Shown piece by piece: positions 1-8,008 of a stretch of 64,000 bases of DNA. Both the position numbers and the translations under genes were made by a program. The number at the start of each line of letters is the position of its first letter. Position 1 is the stretch's first letter. The notes below the pieces were generated by a model, which made no database searches, was not told the origin of the DNA, and saw only the letters and a program-made list of their open reading frames with translations. The DNA is from Phenylobacterium sp. (GTDB lineage Bacteria; Pseudomonadota; Alphaproteobacteria; Caulobacterales; Caulobacteraceae): contig NZ_JANXWD010000126.1 of assembly GCF_025351295.1 (NCBI RefSeq), forward strand, positions 1 through 64,000. The letters run 5' to 3'.

Positions 1-765
1 GGAGGTGCCGACCACCAGCCGGGTCTCGCCGGCGGCGTCCAGCGTCACCCGGCCATGCGCCTGAATCCAACGGGTCTCGCCGGCCGGGGTGATGATCCGG
101 TGATCCATCGCATAGTCGCCCCGCGCGTTGTCGCTGGCCGAGCCGAAGGCGGCCTGAACGGCGTCGACGTCCTGCGGATGCACCAGCTCCAGATAGCGCT
201 CGACGCTGACCTCGGCGTCGGGCGCCAGACCGAACAGCGCCTTGTTACGCGCCGACCAGGTGACCGTGCCGGCCGCCACGTCCCATTCCCAGAAGCCCAG
301 GCCCGTGGTCTCCACCGCGGCCTCCAGCCGGCGGTGCTGCTCGCGCAGCTTGGCGGCCATCTCGCGGCGGTCGGTGACGTCCACCTGCAACCCGTCGCAG
401 AACACCGCACCGTCTGGTTGGGCGCGCTGCAGGGACGCCAGCCGGTGCCAGCGCACCTCGCCGTCGGCGCGGCGCATGGCGACTTCGACGTCGAACGGCT
501 GCAGGCTCGCCACGGCGTCGGCCTGCGCGGCCTCGAAGGTGGGGCGGTGCTCCGGCAGGATCATGTCGAAGAACACCTGGGCGTCGGCCATGATCGTCTC
601 GGCGGTGACCCCGTTCACCCCCAGGCAGCGAGGTCCCGCGAACACAAAACGCCGCTGCCCGTCCGGCTGGCTCTCCAGGACATAGGCCATGCCCAGCGCG
701 GTCGCGTCGGCCGCCGACCGCACGACGGGGTCACCCGCGACCAGATCTTCGCCTGCAGCGTCCAC
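1..765 (-). CDS. PAS-domain sensor protein, 3' part outside window
   Basis: The frame is open from a GTG at 765 to the window edge (255 residues seen). A TGA lies two codons upstream of that GTG, so the start cannot be much further out. Two PAS folds are visible. The first covers about residues 25-131 and ends in a PAC-like strand ending VDVTDRRE. A short helical linker (residues 132-153, rich in E, R and K) follows. The second, PAS_3-like fold begins with GFWEWD at about 157 and contains the LVHPQDVDAV segment near 194. There is no signal peptide or membrane segment in the visible part, so it is probably a cytoplasmic sensor. The output domain lies beyond the edge. A histidine kinase, a diguanylate cyclase or both are equally possible and I cannot choose between them. 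Confidence 0.8.
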   Translation of the reverse strand, partial: MDAAGEDLVAGDPVVRSAADATALGMAYVLESQPDGQRRFVFAGPRCLGVNGVTAETIMADAQVFFDMILPEHRPTFEAAQADAVASLQPFDVEVAMRRADGEVRWHRLASLQRAQPDGAVFCDGLQVDVTDRREMAAKLREQHRRLEAAVETTGLGFWEWDVAAGTVTWSARNKALFGLAPDAEVSVERYLELVHPQDVDAVQAAFGSASDNARGDYAMDHRIITPAGETRWIQAHGRVTLDAAGETRLVVGTS

Positions 766-905
766 CGGCTTTCACACCCACCCAACCGGGGCACAATCTC
801 CCGCGCGGGCTCGCTCGCGGCAATAGCAGAAGAACTATGGTGAGCCGCCGCTAACTGTCTGCGGCCGATCGCCCCAAGACCGCTGTCAGGGTTCAGCTTT
901 TCCGT

Positions 906-1607
906 CTACGGGCGCGGCAGAACCACCACGGCGTCCGGCAGCTCATTAGGGTTATCGCCGGCCCGCGCCGGGAATTTCGCCGCCAGCACGTCGCCGCAGA
1001 GGCCGACGGCGGCCTCGAACCCGGCCTCGACGCGGCCGTGCTTCAGCCCGTCGGTGAGCGCCGCCATGGCCTTGTCCCAGACGTGGCTCTCGACGTGGTC
1101 GGCGATGCCTTCGTCGGCGATCAGCTCGGCCATCCGTTCGCCCAGGGAGACGAAGATCATCACGCCGGTCCGATCACGGGTGGCGTGCAGGTTCTTGGCG
1201 ATGAACTGCTCGGCGGCGCGCCGCTGCACCCGCAGGCGCTTCAGGCCCCGGGGCGTCAGCGCCCGCCGCACGGCAGGGATCGAGACGATGGCCGCGGTCG
1301 CAACGAACAGCACGCCTTGGACCACGATGGCCCCGATCAGCGCGCGGCGCACCGCGGTCTCGATGGCCTCGCCGACCGCCGAGGCGCTCCAGCTCGAAAA
1401 CAGGTCCGGGATGGTCACATGCACCCCGGCCAGCAGCAGCACCGCCGGCCCCAGCAACGCCACCACGGTCGCCCAGGCGATGACGATTTCGGTGTAGTGG
1501 GCGCTTTCCTCGGTGACGACGCAGTAGATCTCGCCGGTGGTCGCGGCCTCGGCCTTGCGGACCGCGGCCTCAATGGCGCTGAGTTCTGTGGGGGTAAGGC
1601 TCTTCAT
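906..1607 (-). CDS. TPM-domain membrane protein, second gene of LemA-TPM operon
   Basis: A 233-residue protein. The ATG at 1607 overlaps the TGA of the upstream TPM gene (TGATG), so translation is probably coupled. The frame stays open upstream, but that part is the arginine-rich shadow of the upstream gene's glycine-rich tail. The N-terminus (MKSLTPTELSAIE) and the GEIYCVVTEES strand are typical of the TPM fold (DUF477), an envelope domain linked to photosystem repair in plants and of unknown activity in most bacteria. Two hydrophobic segments sit at about residues 45-70 and 100-120. The domain then resumes with a TGVMIFVSLGER strand. Its neighbours, LemA and a secreted TPM protein, form a very common bacterial trio, supporting an envelope role. 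The precise function is unknown. Confidence 0.85.
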   Translation of the reverse strand: MKSLTPTELSAIEAAVRKAEAATTGEIYCVVTEESAHYTEIVIAWATVVALLGPAVLLLAGVHVTIPDLFSSWSASAVGEAIETAVRRALIGAIVVQGVLFVATAAIVSIPAVRRALTPRGLKRLRVQRRAAEQFIAKNLHATRDRTGVMIFVSLGERMAELIADEGIADHVESHVWDKAMAALTDGLKHGRVEAGFEAAVGLCGDVLAAKFPARAGDNPNELPDAVVVLPRP

Positions 1608-2377
1608 CACCAGCTTCCCGACGATCCGCCGCCGCCGAACGATCCGCCGCCACCGCCGGAGAAGCCGCCGCCACCGCCGCCGCCGAACCCGCCGCCGTCG
1701 CCCCAGCCCCCGCCACGCCCGCCGCCCAGGAACATGAAGGGCAGCCACCACAGTCCGCCCAGGCCGCGGCGGCCGCGCAGCAGGATCGACAGCACCCAGA
1801 ACACCACCAGCAGGATGCCGATGATCGGAATATGGCCGCCGGAGCGGCCGCGGTCCGAGCTACGGGTCTGCGCGGCCTCGGACGTGGCCTGGGCGACGTT
1901 GGCGCGGGCCTGATCGTCCGGCAGGCTGATCTGGGCGATGATCGCCTCGGCGCCGTCGACGACGCCCTGCTCCATGCGGCCGGCCTTGAACTGCGGCAGC
2001 ACCTTGCGCTGCAGGATCACCCGGGTCAGCGCATCGGTCAGCACCGGCTCGAGGCCATAGCCCACCTCGATCCGCACCTTGCGCTCGTTGGGCGCGATCA
2101 GCAGGATTGCCCCGTCGTTGACGCCCTTGCGCCCCAACGCCCAGCTCCGGCCGAGCTGATAGCCGTACTCTTCGATCTCATGGCCCTGCAGGTCCGGCAC
2201 CGTGGCCACCACCAGCTGGTGGCCGGTCTTGGCCTCCAGGTCGGCCAGTTCGCCGTCCAGCTTCTGCGTCGCCGCTGGCGACAGCACATGGGCCCCGTCC
2301 ACCACCCGCCCGCTCAGCGCCGGGAACTTCAGGTCCGCGGCGAACGCCACGGTGGTCAGGGCGAAGAAGGCCACCAT
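1607..2377 (-). CDS. Secreted TPM-domain protein (YgcG-like) with Gly-rich tail
   Basis: About 256 residues from the ATG at 2377. A hydrophobic signal segment (VAFFALTTVAFA) is followed by a TPM domain (LSGRVVDGAHVLS, then NDGAILLIAPNER), a membrane anchor near residues 195-215 and a glycine-rich C-terminal tail that is almost pure G, F, S and W. This is the usual architecture of YgcG-type proteins beside LemA. Start choice is awkward. A signal peptide starting at 2377 would lack a positive n-region, yet the upstream in-frame codons read KRRIRRG, which would make a perfect one. No standard start codon precedes them except a GTG at 2443 inside a repeat element, so the repeat may have replaced the original start. 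Overlaps the next gene by one base. Confidence 0.82.
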   Translation of the reverse strand: MVAFFALTTVAFAADLKFPALSGRVVDGAHVLSPAATQKLDGELADLEAKTGHQLVVATVPDLQGHEIEEYGYQLGRSWALGRKGVNDGAILLIAPNERKVRIEVGYGLEPVLTDALTRVILQRKVLPQFKAGRMEQGVVDGAEAIIAQISLPDDQARANVAQATSEAAQTRSSDRGRSGGHIPIIGILLVVFWVLSILLRGRRGLGGLWWLPFMFLGGGRGGGWGDGGGFGGGGGGGFSGGGGGSFGGGGSSGSW

Positions 2378-2411
2378 GGCCGCCAGACCACGCCGAATCC
2401 GTCGCTTAAAT

Positions 2412-2550
2412 ACCTCCCCCGAGAATCGGGGGACGGGGACCACGGAGTGGTGGAGGGGGCGCTGCCGCCGCACCGAAAGTCGGCGCACGTCCCCAACGCC
2501 CCCTCCGTCACCTTCGGCGACACCTCCCCCGCAAGCAGGGGAGGTTTTTT
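2412..2550. repeat. Intergenic palindromic repeat element with terminator-like end
   Basis: About 140 bp between lemA and the TPM gene, unlike the flanking coding DNA. It carries a CCCCCGA/TCGGGGG hairpin near 2415-2432, an ACCAC/GTGGT hairpin near 2439-2451, and at the right end an 11-bp stem (ACCTCCCC... 2522-2543) followed by six T residues, which on the + strand looks like a Rho-independent terminator. No + strand gene ends here. CCCTCCGTCACCTTCGG-type segments are common intergenic repeats in Caulobacterales (recalled, not searched). A related but diverged element lies near 62.2 kb. Confidence 0.6.
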
Positions 2551-2556
2551 GCTGAT

Positions 2557-3267
2557 TCACTTGCTGGCCGGAGCCGGCGCCGCGGGCGGCGGGCTGCCGG
2601 GGGTGACGCCGGCGGGCGGCGGCGGCGGGGTCGTATCGAAGCTGACGGTCGGCGCGGTCTGGGCCGATTGCGTGGCCGAGAACAGCACCATCGGCTTGGA
2701 GCTCGAATAGACCGACTTGGCCCACAGCACCTGCGGGAAGGTCCGCAGCGTCGTGTTGAAGTCCTGGACGCTGTCGTTGTAGTCGCGCCGCGAGATGGCG
2801 ATCCGGTTCTCGGTCCCCTCGAGCTGGCTTTGCAGGGCCAGGAAGTTCTCGTTGGACTTCAGGTCCGGATACTTCTCCTGGATCATCATCAGTCGGCCGA
2901 GCACGCCCGACAGCTTGTCCTGCGCCTGCTGGAACTGCTGGAACTGCGCGGGGTTGGTGATCGTCGACGCATCGACCTTAACCTGGGTCGCCGAGGCGCG
3001 GGCTTCGGTCACTTCCACCAGCGTGGATTTCTCCTGCGCGGCGTAGCCCTTCACGGTGTTGACCAGGTTCGGGATCAGGTCGGAACGGCGCTGGTACTGG
3101 TTCTGCACCTCGGCCCACTTGGCCTTGGCGGCCTCTTCCTTGGTCGGGATGGTGTTGACGCCACAGCCGGCGATGATCAGCGGCGCGAGCAGGATCAGGG
3201 CAATGCGCGCCAAACGCGTCGAAAGCGAGCGGGTCTGGATTCTGGTCAAGATGGTCTGGCCCCTCAA
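2557..3267 (-). CDS. lemA: LemA family lipoprotein
   Basis: A 236-residue protein with an N-terminal hydrophobic segment and lipobox (IIAGC, Cys near residue 35), so it is probably an exported lipoprotein rather than the plain membrane-anchored LemA. The LemA core is clear: WAEVQNQYQRRSDLIPNLV, a long helical middle rich in Q, E and K, and the ENRIAISRRDYND signature. The tail is proline-rich (PPPPPAG). First gene of a LemA-TPM-TPM operon read leftwards; the 179-bp gap to the next gene contains the repeat at 2412-2550. LemA proteins form antiparallel helical bundles in the envelope. Their biochemical activity is not established. Confidence 0.92.
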   Translation of the reverse strand: MRGQTILTRIQTRSLSTRLARIALILLAPLIIAGCGVNTIPTKEEAAKAKWAEVQNQYQRRSDLIPNLVNTVKGYAAQEKSTLVEVTEARASATQVKVDASTITNPAQFQQFQQAQDKLSGVLGRLMMIQEKYPDLKSNENFLALQSQLEGTENRIAISRRDYNDSVQDFNTTLRTFPQVLWAKSVYSSSKPMVLFSATQSAQTAPTVSFDTTPPPPPAGVTPGSPPPAAPAPASK

Positions 3268-3464
3268 AGGCTCATGGTCGAGCCCGGTGTGCCTACTATT
3301 TGGCCCTGCCGCCGATCCGACGCAACGTCATCGGACATGACAGTTACGTCACCCACGCCATCCAGGACCCGCCGCCAACTGAGCGCGCCGCGACACCGGC
3401 GCGGCCCTACTCCGCCGCGACGAGGTTCCGCCCGGCCTGTTCGTCCCAATGGAGGCGCGGGAAA

Positions 3465-4253
3465 CTACGCGGCCAGCTTCGCCTGGGAGACGATGGTAAC
3501 GCGCCGCGCCGGGGCCGGCGGCCGGACGCGCACCGTCTCGCCCTTCAGCCAGATCTTCAGCGCCTCGAAGTGGATCGCCGCCACCACGCCCAGGCTCATC
3601 CACGGATGGGTCAGCCAGGCTTTCAGCAGTTCACGGTCGCTCAGCGGCCGGCGCTCGCCGGAGAAGCTCGCCGCCAGCACCAGGCCCTCGGCGTCGGACG
3701 TGTCCACCGCCACCAGCACGCGCTCTTCCGGCCGCAGGATCCTGAACGCGTAGGACAGGTCCATGTCCATGAACGGCGAGACATAGAACGCCTTGGCGCA
3801 GCCCTGCTTGATCAACGCCGCGTTGGGCGCCGGGATCAGATAGCTATGACGCTCGCCGAAGGTGTTGTTCACCTCATAGAGAATGGCCGACAGCGTCTGG
3901 TCGGCGGCGTGGCAGAAATAGACCGTCAGCGGATTGAACGCCCGGCCGAGGATCTGCGGCATCGCCAGCATCCGGACCGGCCCGCCATGGGCGAGGCCGG
4001 CTTCGGCCAGCGTCGCCTCGATCTGCGCCTTCAAGGGCCGCCCTGATCCGTCCCCGAACCGCGCGGGATCGAAGCCGAACAGGTTGAAACGGCCGACGCC
4101 CAGGGTCTTCAGCTTCAGGTGCGGCAGCTCATCCAGGTCGATGAACAGCATGAAGATCTTGTAGGCGAGCCGATGTTTGCGAGGCTTCACCCGGGCATGG
4201 CTGACCAGGCCCGTGTAGAGGCCTGAAGCCCCCTGCCTGGCCATCGCCGTCAC
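3465..4253 (-). CDS. DUF1365 family protein
   Basis: A 262-residue protein recognised from the DUF1365 hallmarks: SGLYTGLVSHARVKPRKH at the N-terminus, FNPLTVYFC, YEVNNTFGERHSY and the YVSPFMDMDL segment. Its ATG overlaps the stop of the upstream FAD oxidoreductase by four bases (ATGA), so the two are translated together. In other Proteobacteria this pair travels with DUF1295, a cyclopropane-fatty-acid-synthase homologue and DUF2177, exactly the set found here on both sides of the divergent promoter at 5.6-5.7 kb. In Rhodobacter sphaeroides a comparable operon is controlled by the RpoE-ChrR singlet-oxygen response. A role in modifying membrane acyl chains is inferred from that context. Confidence 0.88.
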   Translation of the reverse strand: MTAMARQGASGLYTGLVSHARVKPRKHRLAYKIFMLFIDLDELPHLKLKTLGVGRFNLFGFDPARFGDGSGRPLKAQIEATLAEAGLAHGGPVRMLAMPQILGRAFNPLTVYFCHAADQTLSAILYEVNNTFGERHSYLIPAPNAALIKQGCAKAFYVSPFMDMDLSYAFRILRPEERVLVAVDTSDAEGLVLAASFSGERRPLSDRELLKAWLTHPWMSLGVVAAIHFEALKIWLKGETVRVRPPAPARRVTIVSQAKLAA

Positions 4254-5587
4254 GCCGCCGCCTCCATGCGCTCCGGTGCGCCAACATGGATGCGGCCGCT
4301 CTCGTCCGCGACGGTCCAGGGCCGCCGAACCCCGCCCAGCTGCTCGGCCACCGCCAGGCCGGCCTGCAGGGCGTCCTCGTGGAAGCCATGGCCGAAATAG
4401 GAGCCGCAGAACCAGGTCTTGCGGACCCCTTGCAGACTCCAGATTTCCCGCTGGGCGGCGATCGCGCCGGCGTCGAACAGCGGATGCTCATAGACCTCGG
4501 TCTTGATCACCGCCGCCGGATCGATGGGCTGGGTGGGTTTCAGCGTCACGAACAGGTCCTGCGCGCCCTTCAGGCTCTGCAGCCGGTTCATCCAGTAGGT
4601 GACGCAGCCGTCCTCCGGCGCATCACGGCGGCCGATGTGGTTCCAGCTGGTCCAGGCGGCCTTTCGCTTGGGCATCAGGCTGGCGTCGGTGTGCAGCACC
4701 GTCAGATTGCGGCTGTATTGGAAGGCGCCCAGGATCCGGCGCTCCTCCGGGGTCGGATCGTCCAGCAGGGCGAGCGCCGCGTCGCCGTGGGTGGCGATCA
4801 CCACCTCGTCGAACAGCTCCACCTGGCCGGACACGTCGCGCACCTCGGCGCCGCTTGCCAGGCGGCGGACGCCGGTCACCCGTGCGTTGGTGCGGATTTC
4901 GCCGGCGAAGGCCTCGCGCAGGGTCTTCACATAGTTGCGGCTGCCGCCCTCGACCGTGCGCCACAGGCCCCGGCCGAAGATGCTCATCATGCCGTGGTTC
5001 TGGAAGAAGCGGATCAGGGCGGCGGCCGGATAGGCGCCGATGGCGGCCAGCGGCGTCGACCAGATCGCCGCGGCCTGCGGCAGCAGATGGTCGTCGCGGA
5101 ACGCCTGGCAGTAGCCGTTAGACGCCAGATATTCGTCCAGCGAGACCTGCGGATGGTCCAGGGAGGCCAGGTCCTTGGGCGCGTCGCGGTAGAAGCGGGT
5201 GATGTCGCGCAGCATGGCCCAGAACCGGCCGGAGAACAGGTTGCGCTTCTGGGCGAAGACGCCGAGCGCACCGAAGCTGGAATATTCGAACCCGCCGTTG
5301 TCCAGCGAGACGCTGAGCGACATGTCGGCGTTGATGTGTGGCACGCCCAGGTGTTCGAGCAGCGCGGTGAAATTCGGGTAGTTGGCCTCGTTGTAGACGA
5401 TGAAGCCGGTGTCGACCGGGACCGGGCCGTCATGGCCGGGCGCCTCGGCAGTGTTGGCGTGGCCGCCCAGGCGCGGATCGGCCTCGAACAGGGTCACGTC
5501 GTGTTTCTGCGACAGCAGCCAGGCGGCGGAGAGGCCCGCGATGCCGCTGCCGACGACGGCGACCCTGCGCCGTTCACCGCCACTCAT
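4250..5587 (-). CDS. FAD-dependent amine-oxidase-fold oxidoreductase of lipid-modification cluster
   Basis: 445 residues from the ATG at 5587; a TTG four codons earlier is a weaker alternative. The N-terminus has a textbook FAD dinucleotide fold (VAVVGSGIAGLSAAWLL) followed by the ADPRLGGHANT segment of the flavin amine oxidase and phytoene-desaturase superfamily. The C-terminus ends in GSYFGHGFHEDALQAGLAVAEQL, the typical final FAD-contact region. Partner DUF1365 follows with an ATGA overlap. The furan-fatty-acid pathway known from R. sphaeroides includes a desaturase, UfaD, and these cluster genes are candidates for comparable acyl-chain chemistry, but assignment to UfaD itself is not shown by the sequence. 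No signal peptide; probably at the inner face of the membrane. Confidence 0.87.
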   Translation of the reverse strand: MSGGERRRVAVVGSGIAGLSAAWLLSQKHDVTLFEADPRLGGHANTAEAPGHDGPVPVDTGFIVYNEANYPNFTALLEHLGVPHINADMSLSVSLDNGGFEYSSFGALGVFAQKRNLFSGRFWAMLRDITRFYRDAPKDLASLDHPQVSLDEYLASNGYCQAFRDDHLLPQAAAIWSTPLAAIGAYPAAALIRFFQNHGMMSIFGRGLWRTVEGGSRNYVKTLREAFAGEIRTNARVTGVRRLASGAEVRDVSGQVELFDEVVIATHGDAALALLDDPTPEERRILGAFQYSRNLTVLHTDASLMPKRKAAWTSWNHIGRRDAPEDGCVTYWMNRLQSLKGAQDLFVTLKPTQPIDPAAVIKTEVYEHPLFDAGAIAAQREIWSLQGVRKTWFCGSYFGHGFHEDALQAGLAVAEQLGGVRRPWTVADESGRIHVGAPERMEAAA

Positions 5588-5733
5588 GTCCACTCTCAAA
5601 CCCCTGTCTGCACACGAGCACGACGTGCGGTCCCCACGCCCTGCTGCTTAGCAAAGGCTACGAGATCATCACAGTGCTGGATGCGTCCGGCCGCAGAACG
5701 TGGTGGTATCGGGGGTCGGGGAGACACAGACTG
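5588..5733. promoter_or_regulatory. Divergent promoter region of the lipid-modification cluster
   Basis: This 146-bp gap separates two divergently read halves of one functional cluster, so it must hold both promoters. On the minus strand an ATGATC followed by TAAGC (about 5655-5674) recalls an ECF-type TGATC / TAAG pair, but the spacing is only about 12 bp, too short for the usual arrangement. I cannot name the sigma factor. No ChrR or ECF sigma gene lies in the window. Confidence 0.4.
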
Positions 5734-6537
5734 ATGCTGTTCGAGATCGCGCTGGGCGTGCTGGGCGCCATGGTCGTCATCATGGTCTGCGCGTGGGCGT
5801 ATGGCGGGGCCCGCGAGAACGGCGGCTGGACCGACGTGTTCTGGAGCTGGGGCACGGGCGCGACCCTCGCGGCGGCGGCGCTGTGCCCGATCCCCGGCGC
5901 GACGCCGACGATGCGGCAGTGGCTGGTCGCCGGCCTGATGGCGGTCTGGGGCCTGCGCCTGGGCCTCTACATCACGCCGCGCGTCATGACCCATCCGGAA
6001 GACGCCCGCTATGCCGCCTTCCGCGTCACCTGGGGCAAGCGCTATGGGCTGAACATGCTGTTCGTGACCCTGCCGCAGGCGCCGGCCACGGCCCTGCTCA
6101 GCCTGTCGGTGATCCTGGCGGCCCGCCGGCCGGATCCGGGCCTGGACCTGCGCGACGCGCTAGGGGTGGCGGTCTTCCTGGTCGCCATCGTGGGCGAATA
6201 TCTGTCGGACAACCAGATGAAGGCTTTCCGCGGCGATCCGGCGAACAGGGGCCGGGTGATGGACCGCGGCCTGTGGGCCTGGTCGCGGCATCCCAACTAT
6301 TTCTTCCAGTGGCTGGGCTGGGTCGCCTATCCGGTGATCGCCCTGGATCCGGCCCGCCCGGTCACCTGGCTCAGCCTGGCCGCGCCGGCCGTAATGTACG
6401 GTCTGCTGCGCTATGTGTCGGGCGTTCCGCCGCTGGAAGAGGCCATGGTGAAGACGAGAGGCGACCTGTTCCGTAGTTACCAGGGACGCGTCAGCGCCTT
6501 CTTCCCTTTGCCCCCCAAGCGAGTCCCGTCCGCATGA
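5734..6537 (+). CDS. DUF1295 (steroid 5-alpha-reductase-like) membrane protein
   Basis: A 267-residue polytopic membrane protein from the ATG at 5734. The frame is open earlier but that part is basic and not membrane-like. It has about seven hydrophobic segments and the C-terminal signature RGLWAWSRHPNYFFQWLGW, shared by DUF1295, isoprenylcysteine methyltransferases and steroid 5-alpha-reductases, where the HPNY region binds NADPH or SAM. The ending PPLEEAMVKTRGDLFRSYQ is typical of DUF1295. First gene of a three-gene operon; its TGA overlaps the next ATG (ATGA). Probably reduces or modifies an unsaturated acyl chain with its neighbours (inference). Confidence 0.88.
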   Translation: MLFEIALGVLGAMVVIMVCAWAYGGARENGGWTDVFWSWGTGATLAAAALCPIPGATPTMRQWLVAGLMAVWGLRLGLYITPRVMTHPEDARYAAFRVTWGKRYGLNMLFVTLPQAPATALLSLSVILAARRPDPGLDLRDALGVAVFLVAIVGEYLSDNQMKAFRGDPANRGRVMDRGLWAWSRHPNYFFQWLGWVAYPVIALDPARPVTWLSLAAPAVMYGLLRYVSGVPPLEEAMVKTRGDLFRSYQGRVSAFFPLPPKRVPSA

Positions 6538-7559
6538 GCCTGATCTCCGCCACCATCGACACCTTCGAGGGCGCGCCGCTGCCCGACGTCGTCCGCAAGA
6601 CGGCGATCACGCTGCTGGTCGCCAACGCGCGGCGCGAACTGTCCGCCGCCGGGCCCGGAACGGAAGCCGCCTTCGCCAAGGAGATGGCCGAGCGGCCGAT
6701 CGCCGAACACGCCGACGCCGCCAACGCCCAGCACTATGAGGTCCCCGCCGAGTTCTTCCTGAACTGCCTGGGCCCGCAGCTGAAATATTCGTCCGCCCTC
6801 TATCGCAACCCTGGCGACACCCTCGGCCAGGCCGAGGAGCATGGGCTCAAGGAGACCGCCGAGCACGCCGACCTGGCCGACGGCCAGCGGATCCTCGAGC
6901 TAGGCTGCGGCTGGGGCTCGCTGTCGCTGTGGATGGCGAAGACCTATCCGAACGCGCGGATCACCGCGGTTTCCAACTCAGCCAGCCAGAAGGCCTTCAT
7001 CATGGCCCGCGCCCAGGAACGCGGCCTTGGCAACCTGGAGGTCATCACTTGCGACATGAACGACTTCGAGGCGCCGGGCGAATTCGACCGCGTGGTCTCC
7101 GTCGAGATGTTCGAGCACATGGCCAATTGGCGCGCGCTGCTGGGCCGGGTGAAGACCTGGCTGAAGCCGGACGGCCGGCTGTTCATCCACGTGTTCACCC
7201 ACAAGACCACGCCGTACCGCTTCGACCTCAACGACGAGGCAGACTGGATCGGCAAGTACTTCTTCTCCGGCGGGGTGATGCCCAGCCATGGCCTGATCGC
7301 CCAGTTCCCGGACCTGTTCACCCCGGAGCAGGACTGGCGCTGGAGTGGTTCGCACTATGAGAAGACCGCGCTCCACTGGCTGGAGCTCTACGACCGGAAT
7401 ATCGCGAAGATCCGGCCGGTGCTGGACGAGGTCTACGGCAAGGACGCCACGCTGTGGCATAGGCGTTGGCGGCTGTTCTTCCTGGCCACCGCCGGCCTGT
7501 TCGGCCACCGCGGCGGCACGGAATGGGGCGTCAGCCACTATCGATTGAAGCCCGCCTAG
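6534..7559 (+). CDS. Cyclopropane-fatty-acyl-phospholipid synthase-like SAM enzyme
   Basis: A 341-residue protein that starts inside the stop of the DUF1295 gene. SAM-binding motif I is LELGCGWGSL (121-130). Upstream are QHYEVPAEFF and LKYSSALY, which mark the CFA synthase family, and later come VVSVEMFEHM and LFIHVFTHK. Classical CFA synthases transfer a methylene from SAM to the double bond of an acyl chain in a phospholipid. The homologue inside the R. sphaeroides RpoE-ChrR operon has been tied to furan fatty acid formation rather than cyclopropanation. Because the local gene set matches that operon, the product here could be a furan or a methylated acyl chain instead of a cyclopropane. 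Soluble, acting at the membrane surface. Confidence 0.9.
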   Translation: MSLISATIDTFEGAPLPDVVRKTAITLLVANARRELSAAGPGTEAAFAKEMAERPIAEHADAANAQHYEVPAEFFLNCLGPQLKYSSALYRNPGDTLGQAEEHGLKETAEHADLADGQRILELGCGWGSLSLWMAKTYPNARITAVSNSASQKAFIMARAQERGLGNLEVITCDMNDFEAPGEFDRVVSVEMFEHMANWRALLGRVKTWLKPDGRLFIHVFTHKTTPYRFDLNDEADWIGKYFFSGGVMPSHGLIAQFPDLFTPEQDWRWSGSHYEKTALHWLELYDRNIAKIRPVLDEVYGKDATLWHRRWRLFFLATAGLFGHRGGTEWGVSHYRLKPA

Positions 7560-7581
7560 GCGCGGCTTCGGGGGGAAACCA

Positions 7582-7995
7582 ATGCCAACACCGATCCGAC
7601 TGATCGTCACCTACCTGGCCACCGCCATCGCGTTCGCGGCCGTGGACTTCATCTGGCTCACCCAGGTGGGACCGAAGGTCTATTTCCCCACCCTGGAGCC
7701 GGTGGCGCTGCACGCCGCGCGGATGGGTCCGGCGGTGGTGTTCTACCTGGCCTACATGCTGGGGCTGGTGGCGCTGGCCATCTGGCCGAAGCGCAACGAG
7801 CCACTGATCCAGACCACCCTGACTGGCGCGATCCTGGGCGCCATGTGCTACGCCACCTACGACATGACCAACCAGGCGACCCTGAAGGTCTGGGCCACCC
7901 AGATCACCATCGCCGACATCTGCTGGGGGACCTTCGTCACCGCGGTCGGCGCCACGGTGGGCGGGTTCGTGTTGCGGAAGATGCGGCCGGCGTAG
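7582..7995 (+). CDS. DUF2177 family membrane protein
   Basis: A 137-residue protein with four predicted membrane helices. Recognisable DUF2177 signatures are FAAVDFIWLTQVGPKVY near the start and CYATYDMTNQATLKVW in the third helix region. It lies 22 bp downstream of the CFA-synthase-like gene in the same operon, with an upstream GGGGG tract as a possible ribosome site. The family is found almost only in this lipid-modification context. Its activity is unknown; a membrane cofactor or substrate-handling role is inferred. Confidence 0.88.
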   Translation: MPTPIRLIVTYLATAIAFAAVDFIWLTQVGPKVYFPTLEPVALHAARMGPAVVFYLAYMLGLVALAIWPKRNEPLIQTTLTGAILGAMCYATYDMTNQATLKVWATQITIADICWGTFVTAVGATVGGFVLRKMRPA

Positions 7996-8008
7996 CTGCC
8001 GCGCCGCT

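Noticed and set aside
5650..5680. ECF-type promoter (TGATC and TAAG) in the divergent lipid cluster gap
   Set aside because: The two boxes are only about 12 bp apart, too close for known ECF sites, and no ECF/ChrR gene is in the window.
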